Source of the DNA: an uncultured Microscilla sp.
Lineage (GTDB): Bacteria; Bacteroidota; Bacteroidia; Cytophagales; Microscillaceae
Length of the DNA stretch: 64,000 nucleotides
Assembly: GCF_947493425.1 (NCBI RefSeq)
Contig: NZ_CANLRP010000019.1
Coordinates: 1 to 64,000 of the forward strand
Direction of reading: 5' to 3'
Both the position numbers and the translations under genes were made by a program. Positions 44,973-54,429 of the stretch are shown here, piece after piece. Under the pieces are notes generated by a model. That model saw only the letters and a list, made by a program, of their open reading frames with translations. It had not been told where the DNA came from and ran no database searches. Within the stretch, counting starts at the first letter, position 1; each line of letters starts with the position of its first letter.

Positions 44973-45001
44973 TTGGACTAAATTATAAATATTTAACTTT
45001 G
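44973..45001 (+). promoter_or_regulatory. Bacteroidota promoter for wecB
   Basis: TTG at 44973-44975 and TAACTTTG at 44994-45001 are separated by 18 bp, an excellent match to the TTG / TAnnTTTG consensus. It lies in a 158-base gap and would start transcription near 45008, about 14 bases before the wecB ATG. It marks a second transcription unit inside the locus. Confidence 0.75.
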
Positions 45002-45021
45002 CATTTCAAAAAAGCAAATTT

Positions 45022-46137
45022 ATGAACTGTCTATTCATCTTTGGCACGCGTCCTGAAGCCATAAAAATGGCTCCATTGGTAAAACAATTTCAGAAAAATG
45101 ACCACTTTCAAGCAAAAGTTTGTGTAACAGCACAACATCGTGAAATGCTAGACCAGGTATTAGATTTTTTTGGCATACAACCTGATTACGATTTAAACCT
45201 GATGCAACCTAACCAAACCTTGTTTGACATTACAGCAAAAGGCTTAAAGGCTTTAGAAGCTGTTCTGGATGATTGTCAGCCAGATATAGTTTTTGTGCAG
45301 GGAGATACTACTACCTGTTTTATTGGAGGCTTGGCTGCTTTTTATAAAAAAATTAAAGTTGCTCATATTGAAGCAGGGCTACGAAGTGGTAATAAATATT
45401 CGCCATTTCCAGAAGAAATCAACCGTGAACTTACCTCAAAAGTGGCTGACTTTCATTTTGCTCCAACCATCAAAGCTGTTCAAAATTTAGCTTTAGAAAA
45501 TATTTCTTCAAATGTACACTTGGTAGGTAATACAGTAATTGATGCATTGTTGTTAGGGCTAGATATCCTAAAAAATGATAACAAAATAAAGGACAGCTTT
45601 CAAAATATAGACTTCAACAAACGCGTGATATTGGTTACTGGTCACCGCAGAGAAAGCTTTGGTAAACCTTTTGAAAACATTGCTTCAGCTATCAAAACAT
45701 TGGCTGAATCTTATAGAGATATTGAGGTTGTATACCCTGTACATTTAAATCCTAATGTACGCCAAGTAGTTAATAAGACTTTGGGAGATGTGCCAAATAT
45801 CAAATTAATAGAGCCCCTTCCCTACCCTAAACTCATATGGCTGATGAACCAATCTTACCTTGTATTGACAGATTCAGGGGGAATTCAAGAAGAAGCCCCT
45901 GCTTTGGGTAAGCCTGTATTAGTAATGCGTGAAGTAACAGAACGTACAGAAGGCATTGATGCTGGCACAGCAAAACTAGTGGGTACTTCAAAGGAAAAAA
46001 TTATTGCTGAAGCTTCTAAGCTTCTAGATGACGCTGAGGCATACGCTCTTATGTCTAATTCTGTTAACCCTTATGGAGATGGTACAACTAGTCAAAAAGT
46101 CTCAGACATACTTAGCAATATTGAACTAACAAAGTAA
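45022..46137 (+). CDS. wecB: UDP-N-acetylglucosamine 2-epimerase (non-hydrolysing)
   Basis: The 371-residue GT-B-fold epimerase converts UDP-GlcNAc to UDP-ManNAc. Family signatures are FGTRPEAIKMAPLV at the N-terminus, CVTAQHREMLDQVLDFFGI, VQGDTTTCFIGG, HIEAGLRSG and TDSGGIQEEAPALGKPVLVMR. It is closest in motifs to WecB. A WbpI-like role on UDP-diacetamido-glucuronic acid, which would give the manno isomer, is possible from context. Confidence 0.93.
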   Translation: MNCLFIFGTRPEAIKMAPLVKQFQKNDHFQAKVCVTAQHREMLDQVLDFFGIQPDYDLNLMQPNQTLFDITAKGLKALEAVLDDCQPDIVFVQGDTTTCFIGGLAAFYKKIKVAHIEAGLRSGNKYSPFPEEINRELTSKVADFHFAPTIKAVQNLALENISSNVHLVGNTVIDALLLGLDILKNDNKIKDSFQNIDFNKRVILVTGHRRESFGKPFENIASAIKTLAESYRDIEVVYPVHLNPNVRQVVNKTLGDVPNIKLIEPLPYPKLIWLMNQSYLVLTDSGGIQEEAPALGKPVLVMREVTERTEGIDAGTAKLVGTSKEKIIAEASKLLDDAEAYALMSNSVNPYGDGTTSQKVSDILSNIELTK

Positions 46138-46149
46138 AAAACACAGGTA

Positions 46150-46231
46150 ACTGTTAACAGTCGCCTTCAGTTAGGCAACCAGTATTGATTGGAAGTGTAC
46201 CTAAAAGGAAGAATAAGTTTTAGGTACACTT
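46150..46231. other. Palindrome and 14-bp hairpin between wecB and the polymerase gene
   Basis: ACTGTTAACAGT (46150-46161) is a perfect 12-bp palindrome. AAGTGTACCTAAAA (46193-46206) and its exact complement (46218-46231) form a 14-bp stem with an 11-base loop. Only a weak T-stretch follows, so it may be a partial terminator, an attenuator or an mRNA-processing site. Confidence 0.55.
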
Positions 46232-46267
46232 TATCAACTAAGTGATATCTCATCAAACCGCAAACTT

Positions 46268-47848
46268 ATGGCACCACATTCATCATTTAAACCTTTATCA
46301 ATTCCTCGCAATTTTGATAGCTTAATATTTCTTATGTTATTTTGCTACAGCATCAATGCGACTTTAGTTGATGTAGTTGGTTTTCCAAATATATTTAAAC
46401 CTCTTTTTTTGCTATGTAGTGTTACAATATTAACTTGGTCTTTATACTCCCACAAACCACCTATATATCAACTAAAAGTAATCATTGGTTTTTGTTTTCT
46501 AGGCATAGAACAAACTCTATTTATTTTACCGCTAATTATTTTACCACAAATGATGAGGTCTACAAAGAAGCTGAGTTTTCAGATTCCTCATCTTATTCTT
46601 TTACTTTACCTTACATATTGCTTGGTTTTAATGCTTTTTTATACAATTATTGATTTTTCTTTTTTCACACCCATCCTCTGGTATTTAATTACAGGTGGAC
46701 AATTGATTTTGTTTCTTCATTATTACCGCTACCAATATGATTCTCAAGATTTGATTGAGATTCTGTCATTTTTTAAAAAGCTGATTTTACTCCAAGTAAT
46801 TTTTTTAGCTGCCCAATTAGTAATACACCGCTCGTTTTATCCAGGAGATTTATGGTCGGGTAGCTTTCATGACGCTGATAAAGCAGGCTTTTTCCTATTA
46901 CTATTACTAATCTATTATATTATTCCTCCTTTTTTATTAAAAAACCAATCACTGCTCAAGCTCAAATCCCGTAAGGGCGTAGTAGTGCTTGCTATGGCCT
47001 TAGCTGTACTACTGTGTGATGCTAAAATTTTGAGTGCAATTACAATTGTATCTAGTGTATTATATGTTATTTTAACAGTGTTTAGCCAATTATTTAATAG
47101 ACACACTCAAACTTCTACTAACAAAACTACCCTAACTACCTTGTTAATATTTATGTCCTCGTTTTTTGTTTTATCAATACTTAACCTATACCTCAACCGC
47201 ATATCAGCAGGGCAAATAAATAATATTTTTGAAATTACGTCTACATATACAGGATCAACCCTGAAAGAAGCAAGTAAAAAAGTATTAGCTGGCACAAATA
47301 CAAAAGCAGTATTATACCACCGAACATATAGTCAATGGGCTCGTGACAATCCATTCACTTGGTTTTTTGGTGCTGGTCCTGGAAGATTTGATAGTCGTAC
47401 ATCTAATATTTTGGCTTATGACATTCTATACAAAGATGAAAATCAATTCCGTCTACCTTCTGTCATCCCACCCTATTCATCTTATTGGGTAAAAAAATAC
47501 ATGAATGATGTATGGACTAAGGAAATATCTGAAGCTGCTCGGTGGAGATCTGCTAACTTATCTTTTCCTTTTGCTGGGTTAATTGCCATCAAAGCTGAAA
47601 CAGGATTGGTAGGCTTGGTGTTATTTCACTTATTTATTTTTTCATGCATCTACTTTCTCAAAAAGAAACTAGATGCCTCCAATACGCCAATAATCCAAAA
47701 TTGGACAATTATTATCAGTATATTTTGGCTATCTTTGCCGCTTCAAATGTTGATAGATAATATCCAAGAAAAGCCACAAATCATGTTACCAATGTTACTA
47801 TTAACTACCATTATTCTAAAGACAAATATGTCAGCTCAACCAAAGTAG
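46268..47848 (+). CDS. Multi-spanning O-antigen polymerase (Wzy) candidate
   Basis: The 526-residue protein has about 11-13 membrane helices and one large periplasmic loop (about residues 320-430). That loop contains FFGAGPGRFDSRTSN and RWRSANLSFPFAGLIAIKAETG, a layout typical of Wzy polymerases and WaaL-like ligases. Family sequence is poorly conserved, so the call rests on topology, the GxGPGxF motif and context. It would polymerise flipped repeat units in the periplasm. Confidence 0.65.
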   Translation: MAPHSSFKPLSIPRNFDSLIFLMLFCYSINATLVDVVGFPNIFKPLFLLCSVTILTWSLYSHKPPIYQLKVIIGFCFLGIEQTLFILPLIILPQMMRSTKKLSFQIPHLILLLYLTYCLVLMLFYTIIDFSFFTPILWYLITGGQLILFLHYYRYQYDSQDLIEILSFFKKLILLQVIFLAAQLVIHRSFYPGDLWSGSFHDADKAGFFLLLLLIYYIIPPFLLKNQSLLKLKSRKGVVVLAMALAVLLCDAKILSAITIVSSVLYVILTVFSQLFNRHTQTSTNKTTLTTLLIFMSSFFVLSILNLYLNRISAGQINNIFEITSTYTGSTLKEASKKVLAGTNTKAVLYHRTYSQWARDNPFTWFFGAGPGRFDSRTSNILAYDILYKDENQFRLPSVIPPYSSYWVKKYMNDVWTKEISEAARWRSANLSFPFAGLIAIKAETGLVGLVLFHLFIFSCIYFLKKKLDASNTPIIQNWTIIISIFWLSLPLQMLIDNIQEKPQIMLPMLLLTTIILKTNMSAQPK

Positions 47849-48071
47849 TTTATTTATAAAACTATAAAAAAGTATATGATACCCGAAAAAGTAAAGAAAT
47901 GATATTAAACTCAAATCATGTCCCTCCTTCTTTTATTAACATCCGATCAGGCATAAAGTATAATAACAACATTTTTAAAAGCAATAAAATACAACTTCTA
48001 GAAATTATGCATACTATGCAAATTTTAAATGTTTTTATTATAAAGATCCAATCACATCTAAGTTTCTAAAA

Positions 48072-49049
48072 ATGAAAGTTTTGCACATTACCAATGCTTA
48101 CCCAACAGATGATCATCCAGGGTTTGGCATATTTATAAAAGAACAAATACACTCGCTTGATAAGAAGCTTTCAAAGAATGATGTAGTTGTAATTGATGCA
48201 AGAAATAAAGGCAAAATGGCATACTTCAAGGCTTTTCTAAAGTTAAGAAAACTTGTCAAAGATTATGACATATTACATTGTCATCATGCCTTTGCAGCTT
48301 TTGTTACACTTATGGTCAAACCTCAACAAAAAGTTGTAGTATCATTCTTGAGTAATGGGACTCCCGACTCCCTCAACTTACCTAAAAAAATAAGTGTCCG
48401 TTTAACAAAATATATCACCTCAAAATCTGATGCTATTATCTTTAAGTGTGACATACCTACACAGTATCAACATCACCCAAATGTTCATTATTTACCCAAC
48501 GGTGTAAACACAGTTTTTTTTAGCCCAACCGATAAAAATATAGCTAAGGAGAAGCTTAACTTAAACAAAGACAAAACATACATTTTATTTGTCAGTGCAG
48601 GTAATTTACATCGTGCAGAAAAAAGATACGATATTTATAAGCAAGTACTTATTTTATTAAAAAATAAATACAAGTTAGCAGATGTTGAGGAATTACACCT
48701 TGTTAACTCTTCAAGGTCATTGGTACCATATTACTATGGTGCTTCTAATGTACACATTCTTACCTCTGACTTTGAAGGTTCACCTAACTCTGTAAAAGAA
48801 AGTATTAGTTGTAATGTACCCATAGTATCTACAGATGTTGGAAACGTGGCGTCAATGCTAAAAAACGTATCTAACTGTTATATTTCAAATAACTCTACAC
48901 CTGATGAGTTAGCCTACTTGGTACATAAATGTTTACAAAAACAAGCAGCAAATGATTTCGCTTTAAGGCAAGTTTTATTTGAACAACAGTTGGACATGGA
49001 CTCAACAGCCCAAAAGCTTTTCAACATATATAACAACTTATTGCCTTAA
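48072..49049 (+). CDS. GT4 family glycosyltransferase
   Basis: The 325-residue GT-B enzyme has a short N-terminal domain beginning LHITNAYPTDDHPGFGIFIKEQ, typical of GT4 enzymes. LPNGVNTVFFSP and LTSDFEGSPNSVKESISCNVPIV carry the donor-site acidic motif, followed by STDVGNVASML. It has no membrane segment. A 223-base AT-rich gap precedes it, and it is followed 43 bases later by the carbamoyltransferase. Donor sugar unknown. Confidence 0.82.
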   Translation: MKVLHITNAYPTDDHPGFGIFIKEQIHSLDKKLSKNDVVVIDARNKGKMAYFKAFLKLRKLVKDYDILHCHHAFAAFVTLMVKPQQKVVVSFLSNGTPDSLNLPKKISVRLTKYITSKSDAIIFKCDIPTQYQHHPNVHYLPNGVNTVFFSPTDKNIAKEKLNLNKDKTYILFVSAGNLHRAEKRYDIYKQVLILLKNKYKLADVEELHLVNSSRSLVPYYYGASNVHILTSDFEGSPNSVKESISCNVPIVSTDVGNVASMLKNVSNCYISNNSTPDELAYLVHKCLQKQAANDFALRQVLFEQQLDMDSTAQKLFNIYNNLLP

Positions 49050-49092
49050 AATAATCTAATAATCAACAGTAATAAAAATAGTCATAAAAGAT

Positions 49093-50823
49093 ATGAAAAT
49101 ATTAGGAGTACATGACGGTCACAACGCGTCTGTTTGCTTAACAATAGATGGTAAAATTGAATATCTAATTCAAGAGGAACGAATAGCGAGAGAAAAAAAT
49201 ATGGCAGGGTTTCCTGAAAGTTCCCTCAGGTTAGTACTTGAAAAAAGTGGCTTAACCCCTAATGATATTGATATTGTAGGACTTAATGGCGATTATATGC
49301 CCAAACCTACCAACCGCCAAGGTACTTTAGATTACTATAAAAGCCTTATAGGTAAAGGGAAAGGTATTAGCATTAGTAAAGTCAAAAATAAACTTAAATC
49401 TGTCAAGGCAATTGCTGCTCCTTATGAAGAACTTAACAAAAGCCAGCGCATAAAAAAGCTTGTAGATTTTGGCTTTTCCCAAGACAAGATTGAATTTGTA
49501 AACCATCACCTAACTCATGCCGCAAGTGCATACTTTGGTAATGCTAACCTTGACGACAAAGTTTTGGTGTTAACCAATGACGGAGCTGGTGATAGAGTAT
49601 GTGCCACAGTAAATATTGGTGAAAAAGGAGAAATCACGAAACTTTCTGATGTTCACGAAAACCACTCTATTGGGTTAATGTATGCCATTTTCACTTTTTT
49701 AACTGGAATGGTTCCACTTGAGCATGAATATAAACTTATGGGAATGGCCCCTTATGCTGATAAGAAAGGAACAAGAAAGGTAGCCGATCAACTATGGGAC
49801 ATGTTTGAGCTATCAGAAGATGGTACAAAGTGGGAATTTACCAAAGGATACTCAATGTATGGGTCATTAGACTTTTTCCACGAGTTTATGTTTCTAAAAA
49901 GGTTTGATCACCTTATGGGAGGCTTACAACTTTTTATTGAAGAGTTTTTGGTAAAGTGGGTAACAGCTTGCATAAAAAAAACTGGTATTAAAAAAGTTGC
50001 CTTAGCTGGTGGTACTTTTATGAATGTAAAAGCTAATAAGCTATTAATGGAAATACCTGAAATAGAAACAATATTCGTTACTCCATCTGCTGGCGATGAA
50101 TCTAATCCTATTGGTATTTGTTATTATCTCTCAACAAAACACCAAGGTGTTCAAGCAGTTAAACCATTTGACAGTATTTATTTTGGTATTTCCTTTAGCA
50201 ATGACGAAATCCAGCAAGCTTTTGACACCTATAGCTTTAAGCACCAGTACAGTATTTCTAAAGAAGAAAATATAGAAAAAAAATCCGCAGAAATATTAGC
50301 AAAAGGATCTGTGATAGCAAGGTTTAAGGGACGTGAAGAGTTTGGCGCCAGAAGTCTTGGCAATCGAGCGATCATTGCAAATCCTAATGTACCAGATGTT
50401 GTCAAGGAAATTAATTCTATGATTAAGAACCGTGACTTCTGGATGCCATTTGCTAGTTCTATCATAGACGATGACATGGATAAATACCTCTCTTGGAAAA
50501 AAGATAAAGATAAAAATGCCCCTTATTACATGATCATGACCTATGATACCAACCCTATTGCCCATACAGAGCTGGCTGGAGGCATACACCCGTATGATAA
50601 AACAGTAAGGCCTCAAATGGTTACCAAAGAACATAACCAAGACTATTGGAACCTCATCAATGAGTTTAAAAAAATAACTAACATTGGGGGAGTACTCAAC
50701 ACCTCACTTAATTTACATGGCCTACCGTTGGTTCATGCTCCCGAGGATGCATTTCATGTAATGGAAAATTCTAGCTTAAAATACTTGGCTATTGGAGATT
50801 TTTTAATCACTAAACAAGCATAA
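49093..50823 (+). CDS. NodU/CmcH-type carbamoyltransferase
   Basis: The 576-residue enzyme has an N-terminal YrdC/Kae1-like ASKHA domain (GVHDGHNASVCL, EERIAREKNMAGFP, HHLTHAASAYFGN, LTNDGAGD, HEYKLMGMAPYAD) and the C-terminal carbamoyltransferase domain (FKGREEFGARSLGNRAIIANP, NTSLNLHGLPLVHAPEDA). It transfers carbamoyl from carbamoyl phosphate, via carbamoyl-adenylate, to a hydroxyl. Here it should O-carbamoylate a sugar of the glycan, as NodU does for Nod factors. Confidence 0.92.
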   Translation: MKILGVHDGHNASVCLTIDGKIEYLIQEERIAREKNMAGFPESSLRLVLEKSGLTPNDIDIVGLNGDYMPKPTNRQGTLDYYKSLIGKGKGISISKVKNKLKSVKAIAAPYEELNKSQRIKKLVDFGFSQDKIEFVNHHLTHAASAYFGNANLDDKVLVLTNDGAGDRVCATVNIGEKGEITKLSDVHENHSIGLMYAIFTFLTGMVPLEHEYKLMGMAPYADKKGTRKVADQLWDMFELSEDGTKWEFTKGYSMYGSLDFFHEFMFLKRFDHLMGGLQLFIEEFLVKWVTACIKKTGIKKVALAGGTFMNVKANKLLMEIPEIETIFVTPSAGDESNPIGICYYLSTKHQGVQAVKPFDSIYFGISFSNDEIQQAFDTYSFKHQYSISKEENIEKKSAEILAKGSVIARFKGREEFGARSLGNRAIIANPNVPDVVKEINSMIKNRDFWMPFASSIIDDDMDKYLSWKKDKDKNAPYYMIMTYDTNPIAHTELAGGIHPYDKTVRPQMVTKEHNQDYWNLINEFKKITNIGGVLNTSLNLHGLPLVHAPEDAFHVMENSSLKYLAIGDFLITKQA

Positions 50824-51465
50824 TACAATAAAGCTTAATATATCAGTTAATACTTAGCTCGACTTTGGCCTTTAGTAACATTAGCTAAATTGCTTTATGT
50901 GCCCTTAGCATATAAACATTATTACACTGTCGCCTTTTTTAAACGACCGTACAAAATTAGATTTAACACAAAGGTTTTTGTAAAAAACATCTTAAGTGCT
51001 AACCAAATTTTTAGCTATTATATTACTGAAAATGAACTGTTTACTAAAATTCAATTTCAGAATAAGTTCCTTTAAAATGGCTAAAGTCAAGCTTAGTACA
51101 TTGTTAATTAAGTTATTGTTTAGTTCGAGGTTCGCTTGGTTCCTGACGATGGTCAAAATTTATCCTGCAGGAAACTAGCATAGTTCGCTTTTTCAAATTC
51201 CGATGCATATTGGAACCGTAGCTACGCGATATTTTTGATAAGAAGTCAGACCCAGCCCTCCGAGAACAAGTACGCTTACTCTTCGAATGCGAGCTCGGAG
51301 CTCTAAGCCGAACTTGATTCGAAAAAGCTGAAAAAAACGTAAGAAATTGAGTTTACAATGTACTTAGTTCCCAAAGCACTGGTTTTTTATGTTGCATTAA
51401 ACAAGAAAAGAAACGTTGTGGCACCAAAATATAAGCTAAAAACCACCTAAAAGCTATTTGACAAA
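50824..51465. other. Gene-free, inverted-repeat-rich region
   Basis: The 642-base gap has no convincing gene. The part from about 51115 to 51335 is noticeably richer in G and C than its surroundings and dense in inverted repeats. GCTTTTTCAAAT (51187-51198) and ATTCGAAAAAGC (51317-51328) bound 142 bases with one mismatch. Inside are CGTAGCTACG (51217-51226) and CTCCGAG/CTCGGAG arms. It could be a decayed mobile element or a structured RNA. Confidence 0.55.
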
Positions 51466-52731
51466 ATGGGCATACTAAAACAAGATAACCTTTTATTTAT
51501 AACTACCTTACTAGTAACCATCACTTTACCTATTTCTATGCTTGCTAATAACATTAGTATTGTATTAATGTTGCTTGTTTGGATAAGCGAAGGCAAATGG
51601 CGAACAAAAATTCAAAACCTACAATACAATAAAATTTCTTTAATTTTCCTCAGCTTTTATGTGCTACACCTGATTGGCATGTTATATACCAATAACAAAT
51701 CAGAAGGGTTCATTGAACTCGAGAAAAGGCTAAGTTTACTTATATTTCCCTTGGTATTGGGCTCTACTACAAAACAGTTTACAAAATCCCAATTCCATTT
51801 CATTTTAAAAACATTTGTGTTCAGTTGTACTTTAGCATCCGCCACAATGCTGTTACATGCTGTATACCGCGTTACTGAGCAAAACCAAGATATAAAGGTG
51901 CTATTTTATGATCTTCTATCTATGTCATCTATTATAAAAATGCACCCTATCTATATTGCCATGTACATGGGTTTCTGTTTATTTATTATTCTTTATTTTT
52001 TACAAAGTTTTTGGAAATCTATCTCTATTCTCACTAAAATTGGTAGCATAATTTTATTTATTTATACTTTAGGGTTCATATTTCTCACAGGTGCACGCAT
52101 GCCCATCATCAGTACAGTTTTAATTATTATAATACAATTTATCACTGGTTATAAAAAGCAAACGTTAACTACCAACGCTGCTTTAATCAGTTTATTCATT
52201 GGAGTTGTTATTATTGTTATTATGAAATTCGATGTTTTGCAACATCGTTTTAAAATTATCTATGAAACCAATATTTCACAAATTTTCTCTAAAGACTACC
52301 AATACCACAACGACCATCAAAATGCTTTCTCTATGAGGCTTGTAAAATGGCGTTGTAGCGTTGAGATTATTTATGAAAATTTTTTGTTTGGTGTTGGTAC
52401 CGGTGATGCAGAAGACCAACTTGTGATTTGTTATGATCAAAAAAAATTTTGGGGAAGATTAGCAGGTTATCGTTTTAATTCCCACAACATTTACCTCCAA
52501 GATTGGCTTCGCCTTGGCTTGATTGGATTCACTCTATTAATGCTTAGTTTTATACTCCCTATTATAAAAGCTGTTAAACACAAAAAAGGACTATATCTTG
52601 CATTTATAACACTCTTTATGCTTTGTGGTACCACTGAGTCATTAATAAATGCTAACAAAGGAATTATCTTTTTTGCTTTTTTTAGTTGTATATTTGCTTT
52701 CAAATCAGATATTCAAAGTTCATCTACCTAG
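51466..52731 (+). CDS. O-antigen ligase/polymerase-family membrane protein (paralogue 1)
   Basis: The 421-residue protein has about 10-12 membrane helices and a periplasmic loop with FGVGTGDAEDQL and NSHNIYLQDWLRLGLIG, the WaaL/Wzy_C signature. It shares with the gene at 54430 the order LRxVxWxC, FGVGTGD, then N.HN.Y. Probably a periplasmic ligase or polymerase acting on undecaprenyl-PP glycan; ligase versus polymerase cannot be told from sequence alone. Confidence 0.78.
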   Translation: MGILKQDNLLFITTLLVTITLPISMLANNISIVLMLLVWISEGKWRTKIQNLQYNKISLIFLSFYVLHLIGMLYTNNKSEGFIELEKRLSLLIFPLVLGSTTKQFTKSQFHFILKTFVFSCTLASATMLLHAVYRVTEQNQDIKVLFYDLLSMSSIIKMHPIYIAMYMGFCLFIILYFLQSFWKSISILTKIGSIILFIYTLGFIFLTGARMPIISTVLIIIIQFITGYKKQTLTTNAALISLFIGVVIIVIMKFDVLQHRFKIIYETNISQIFSKDYQYHNDHQNAFSMRLVKWRCSVEIIYENFLFGVGTGDAEDQLVICYDQKKFWGRLAGYRFNSHNIYLQDWLRLGLIGFTLLMLSFILPIIKAVKHKKGLYLAFITLFMLCGTTESLINANKGIIFFAFFSCIFAFKSDIQSSST

Positions 52732-52808
52732 TTTTTCAATCACAAACAAAAATCGTATTAAGGTTTGTCTTTGTAAAAAGCACGCTTAAAATCAACATAA
52801 GACTATAA

Positions 52809-53477
52809 ATGCAAAAAATAGATAAATTAGCAAATTATGCAAACCCTAAATCGCTAGGCAATAAGTTTAGGGAAAAACGATTTAACTTCTTTAAAAGTAA
52901 AATCAAAAATCTACCAAAACCTATGAAAATTCTTGACGTAGGTGGGACACAACTCTTCTGGGTAAATAGAGGATTTCACAATAACCCAAATTATCATATT
53001 ACTCTACTGAATCTTCATAAAGAACCTAGTGACTACTCCAACATACAAAGCATTGTAGGTGATGCTACCAACCTATCAGACTACGAGGATAATCACTTTG
53101 ACTTAGTGTTTTCGAACTCTGTGATAGAACATTTATTCACATACCAAAATCAGGAAAAAATGGCAGCAGAAGTTCAGAGAGTAGGGCATTACCACTACAT
53201 CCAAACTCCTAATTACTACTTTTTTATCGAGCCACATTACTTATTGCCTTTCTTTCAATTTCTTCCAAGAAGCCTACAATTATTTATTCTTACTAAAACT
53301 CGCCTTAGTCGAGGCATAAAATACACCAAAGAAGCAGCTAATGCATACCTTGATGAAATTCAACTTTTATCAAAAAAACAATACAAAAGACTTTTTCCTG
53401 AAAGTTTATTCTACAAAGAAAAATTTTTAGGGATGACTAAATCAATCACAGCTCACAACATTATAAAAAAAGGGTAA
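52809..53477 (+). CDS. SAM-dependent methyltransferase
   Basis: The 222-residue class I methyltransferase has KILDVGGTQLFWVNRGF (SAM loop), VGDATNLSDYEDNHFDLVFSNSVIEHL with the conserved acidic residue and SNSVIEH motif, and HYIQTPNYYFFIEPHYLLPF. The NSVIEH and QTPN.YF..EPH.L.P pattern is common in methyltransferases of Bacteroidota and cyanobacterial glycan loci. It lies between two polymerase-type genes. Confidence 0.8.
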   Translation: MQKIDKLANYANPKSLGNKFREKRFNFFKSKIKNLPKPMKILDVGGTQLFWVNRGFHNNPNYHITLLNLHKEPSDYSNIQSIVGDATNLSDYEDNHFDLVFSNSVIEHLFTYQNQEKMAAEVQRVGHYHYIQTPNYYFFIEPHYLLPFFQFLPRSLQLFILTKTRLSRGIKYTKEAANAYLDEIQLLSKKQYKRLFPESLFYKEKFLGMTKSITAHNIIKKG

Positions 53478-53514
53478 ACATACACTTTGATTACTCAAAA
53501 TTAATATAGATAAA

Positions 53515-54282
53515 ATGCAAGCTCGTACAACTAATAAAACCCAAAGGGTTCATTTTCTTTCTACTCCTGTTGACTGTTTGACCCTGAGGGAAACAATAGA
53601 TAAAATAGAACATGCTATTGATAATCACCAACAAATACATAGAACAGATGTAAACGCTGGTAAGATAGTAATGATGCATGAAGATAAAGAGTTGCATAAT
53701 AGTGTTGTAAATGCTGATATTATCAATGCTGATGGTCAATCAGTAGTCTGGGCATCTAAAATTTTAAAAAAGCCAGTACCCGAACGTGTCACAGGAATTG
53801 ATTTAATGGAGGAATTAATGGTTACAGCCAATAAAAAGAGTTATTCTGTGTTCTTCTTTGGTGCTACAGAAGAAATTGTAAGTAAAGTAGTTCAGATTTA
53901 CACCAAGAAATACGGGGAAAGAATTTTAGCTGGATTTAGAAACGGGTATTTTTCAAAAGATGAAGAAGAAAGTATTGCTCAACAAATCGCCCAGAGTAAT
54001 GCTGACCTATTATTTGTAGGTATGGGGTCTCCTCAAAAAGAAAACTTTCTTTATAAATACCGTAAAACGTTTTCTAACGTAAGTTTTGTAATGGGTGTAG
54101 GTGGTAGCTTTGATGTAATAGCAGGTAAAGTTAAACGTGCGCCAAAGTGGATGCAAAAGGCGGGTTTAGAATGGTTTTATAGACTTATTCAAGAACCCAA
54201 ACGTTTATGGAAAAGATATGCTGTTGGTAACTATAAATTCATCAAACTTGTACTTGCAGAAAAATTTTCAAGAAAAAAATAA
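53515..54282 (+). CDS. wecG: WecG/TagA/CpsF family (GT26) glycosyltransferase
   Basis: The 255-residue protein has RTDVNAGKIVMMHEDKEL, NADIINADGQSVVWASKIL, the DVFFFGATEEI-like strand, VGMGSPQKENFL and GVGGSFDVIAGKVKRAPKW, ending in KAGLEWFYRLIQEPKRLWKRY. These are GT26 hallmarks. Members transfer ManNAc or ManNAcA to undecaprenyl-PP-GlcNAc as the second sugar, matching the WecB product (UDP-ManNAc) and a WecA- or WcaJ-type initiator nearby. Confidence 0.9.
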   Translation: MQARTTNKTQRVHFLSTPVDCLTLRETIDKIEHAIDNHQQIHRTDVNAGKIVMMHEDKELHNSVVNADIINADGQSVVWASKILKKPVPERVTGIDLMEELMVTANKKSYSVFFFGATEEIVSKVVQIYTKKYGERILAGFRNGYFSKDEEESIAQQIAQSNADLLFVGMGSPQKENFLYKYRKTFSNVSFVMGVGGSFDVIAGKVKRAPKWMQKAGLEWFYRLIQEPKRLWKRYAVGNYKFIKLVLAEKFSRKK

Positions 54283-54429
54283 TCAATGCTTAAGGTAGTA
54301 CAAAGTAATCACAGATAACTTAGATTTACCCACGAAAAAACACAAACTTTGTAATCATTTTGTATTCAACCTATCAATTTATTCTAATACAGCATTTTAT
54401 TAAAAATGTAAGTAGTGTCACATACCAAA

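Noticed and set aside
50890-51075. A 61-codon open frame in the gap after the carbamoyltransferase
   Set aside because: Low-complexity AT-rich translation with no recognisable features or neighbours; expected by chance in such sequence.
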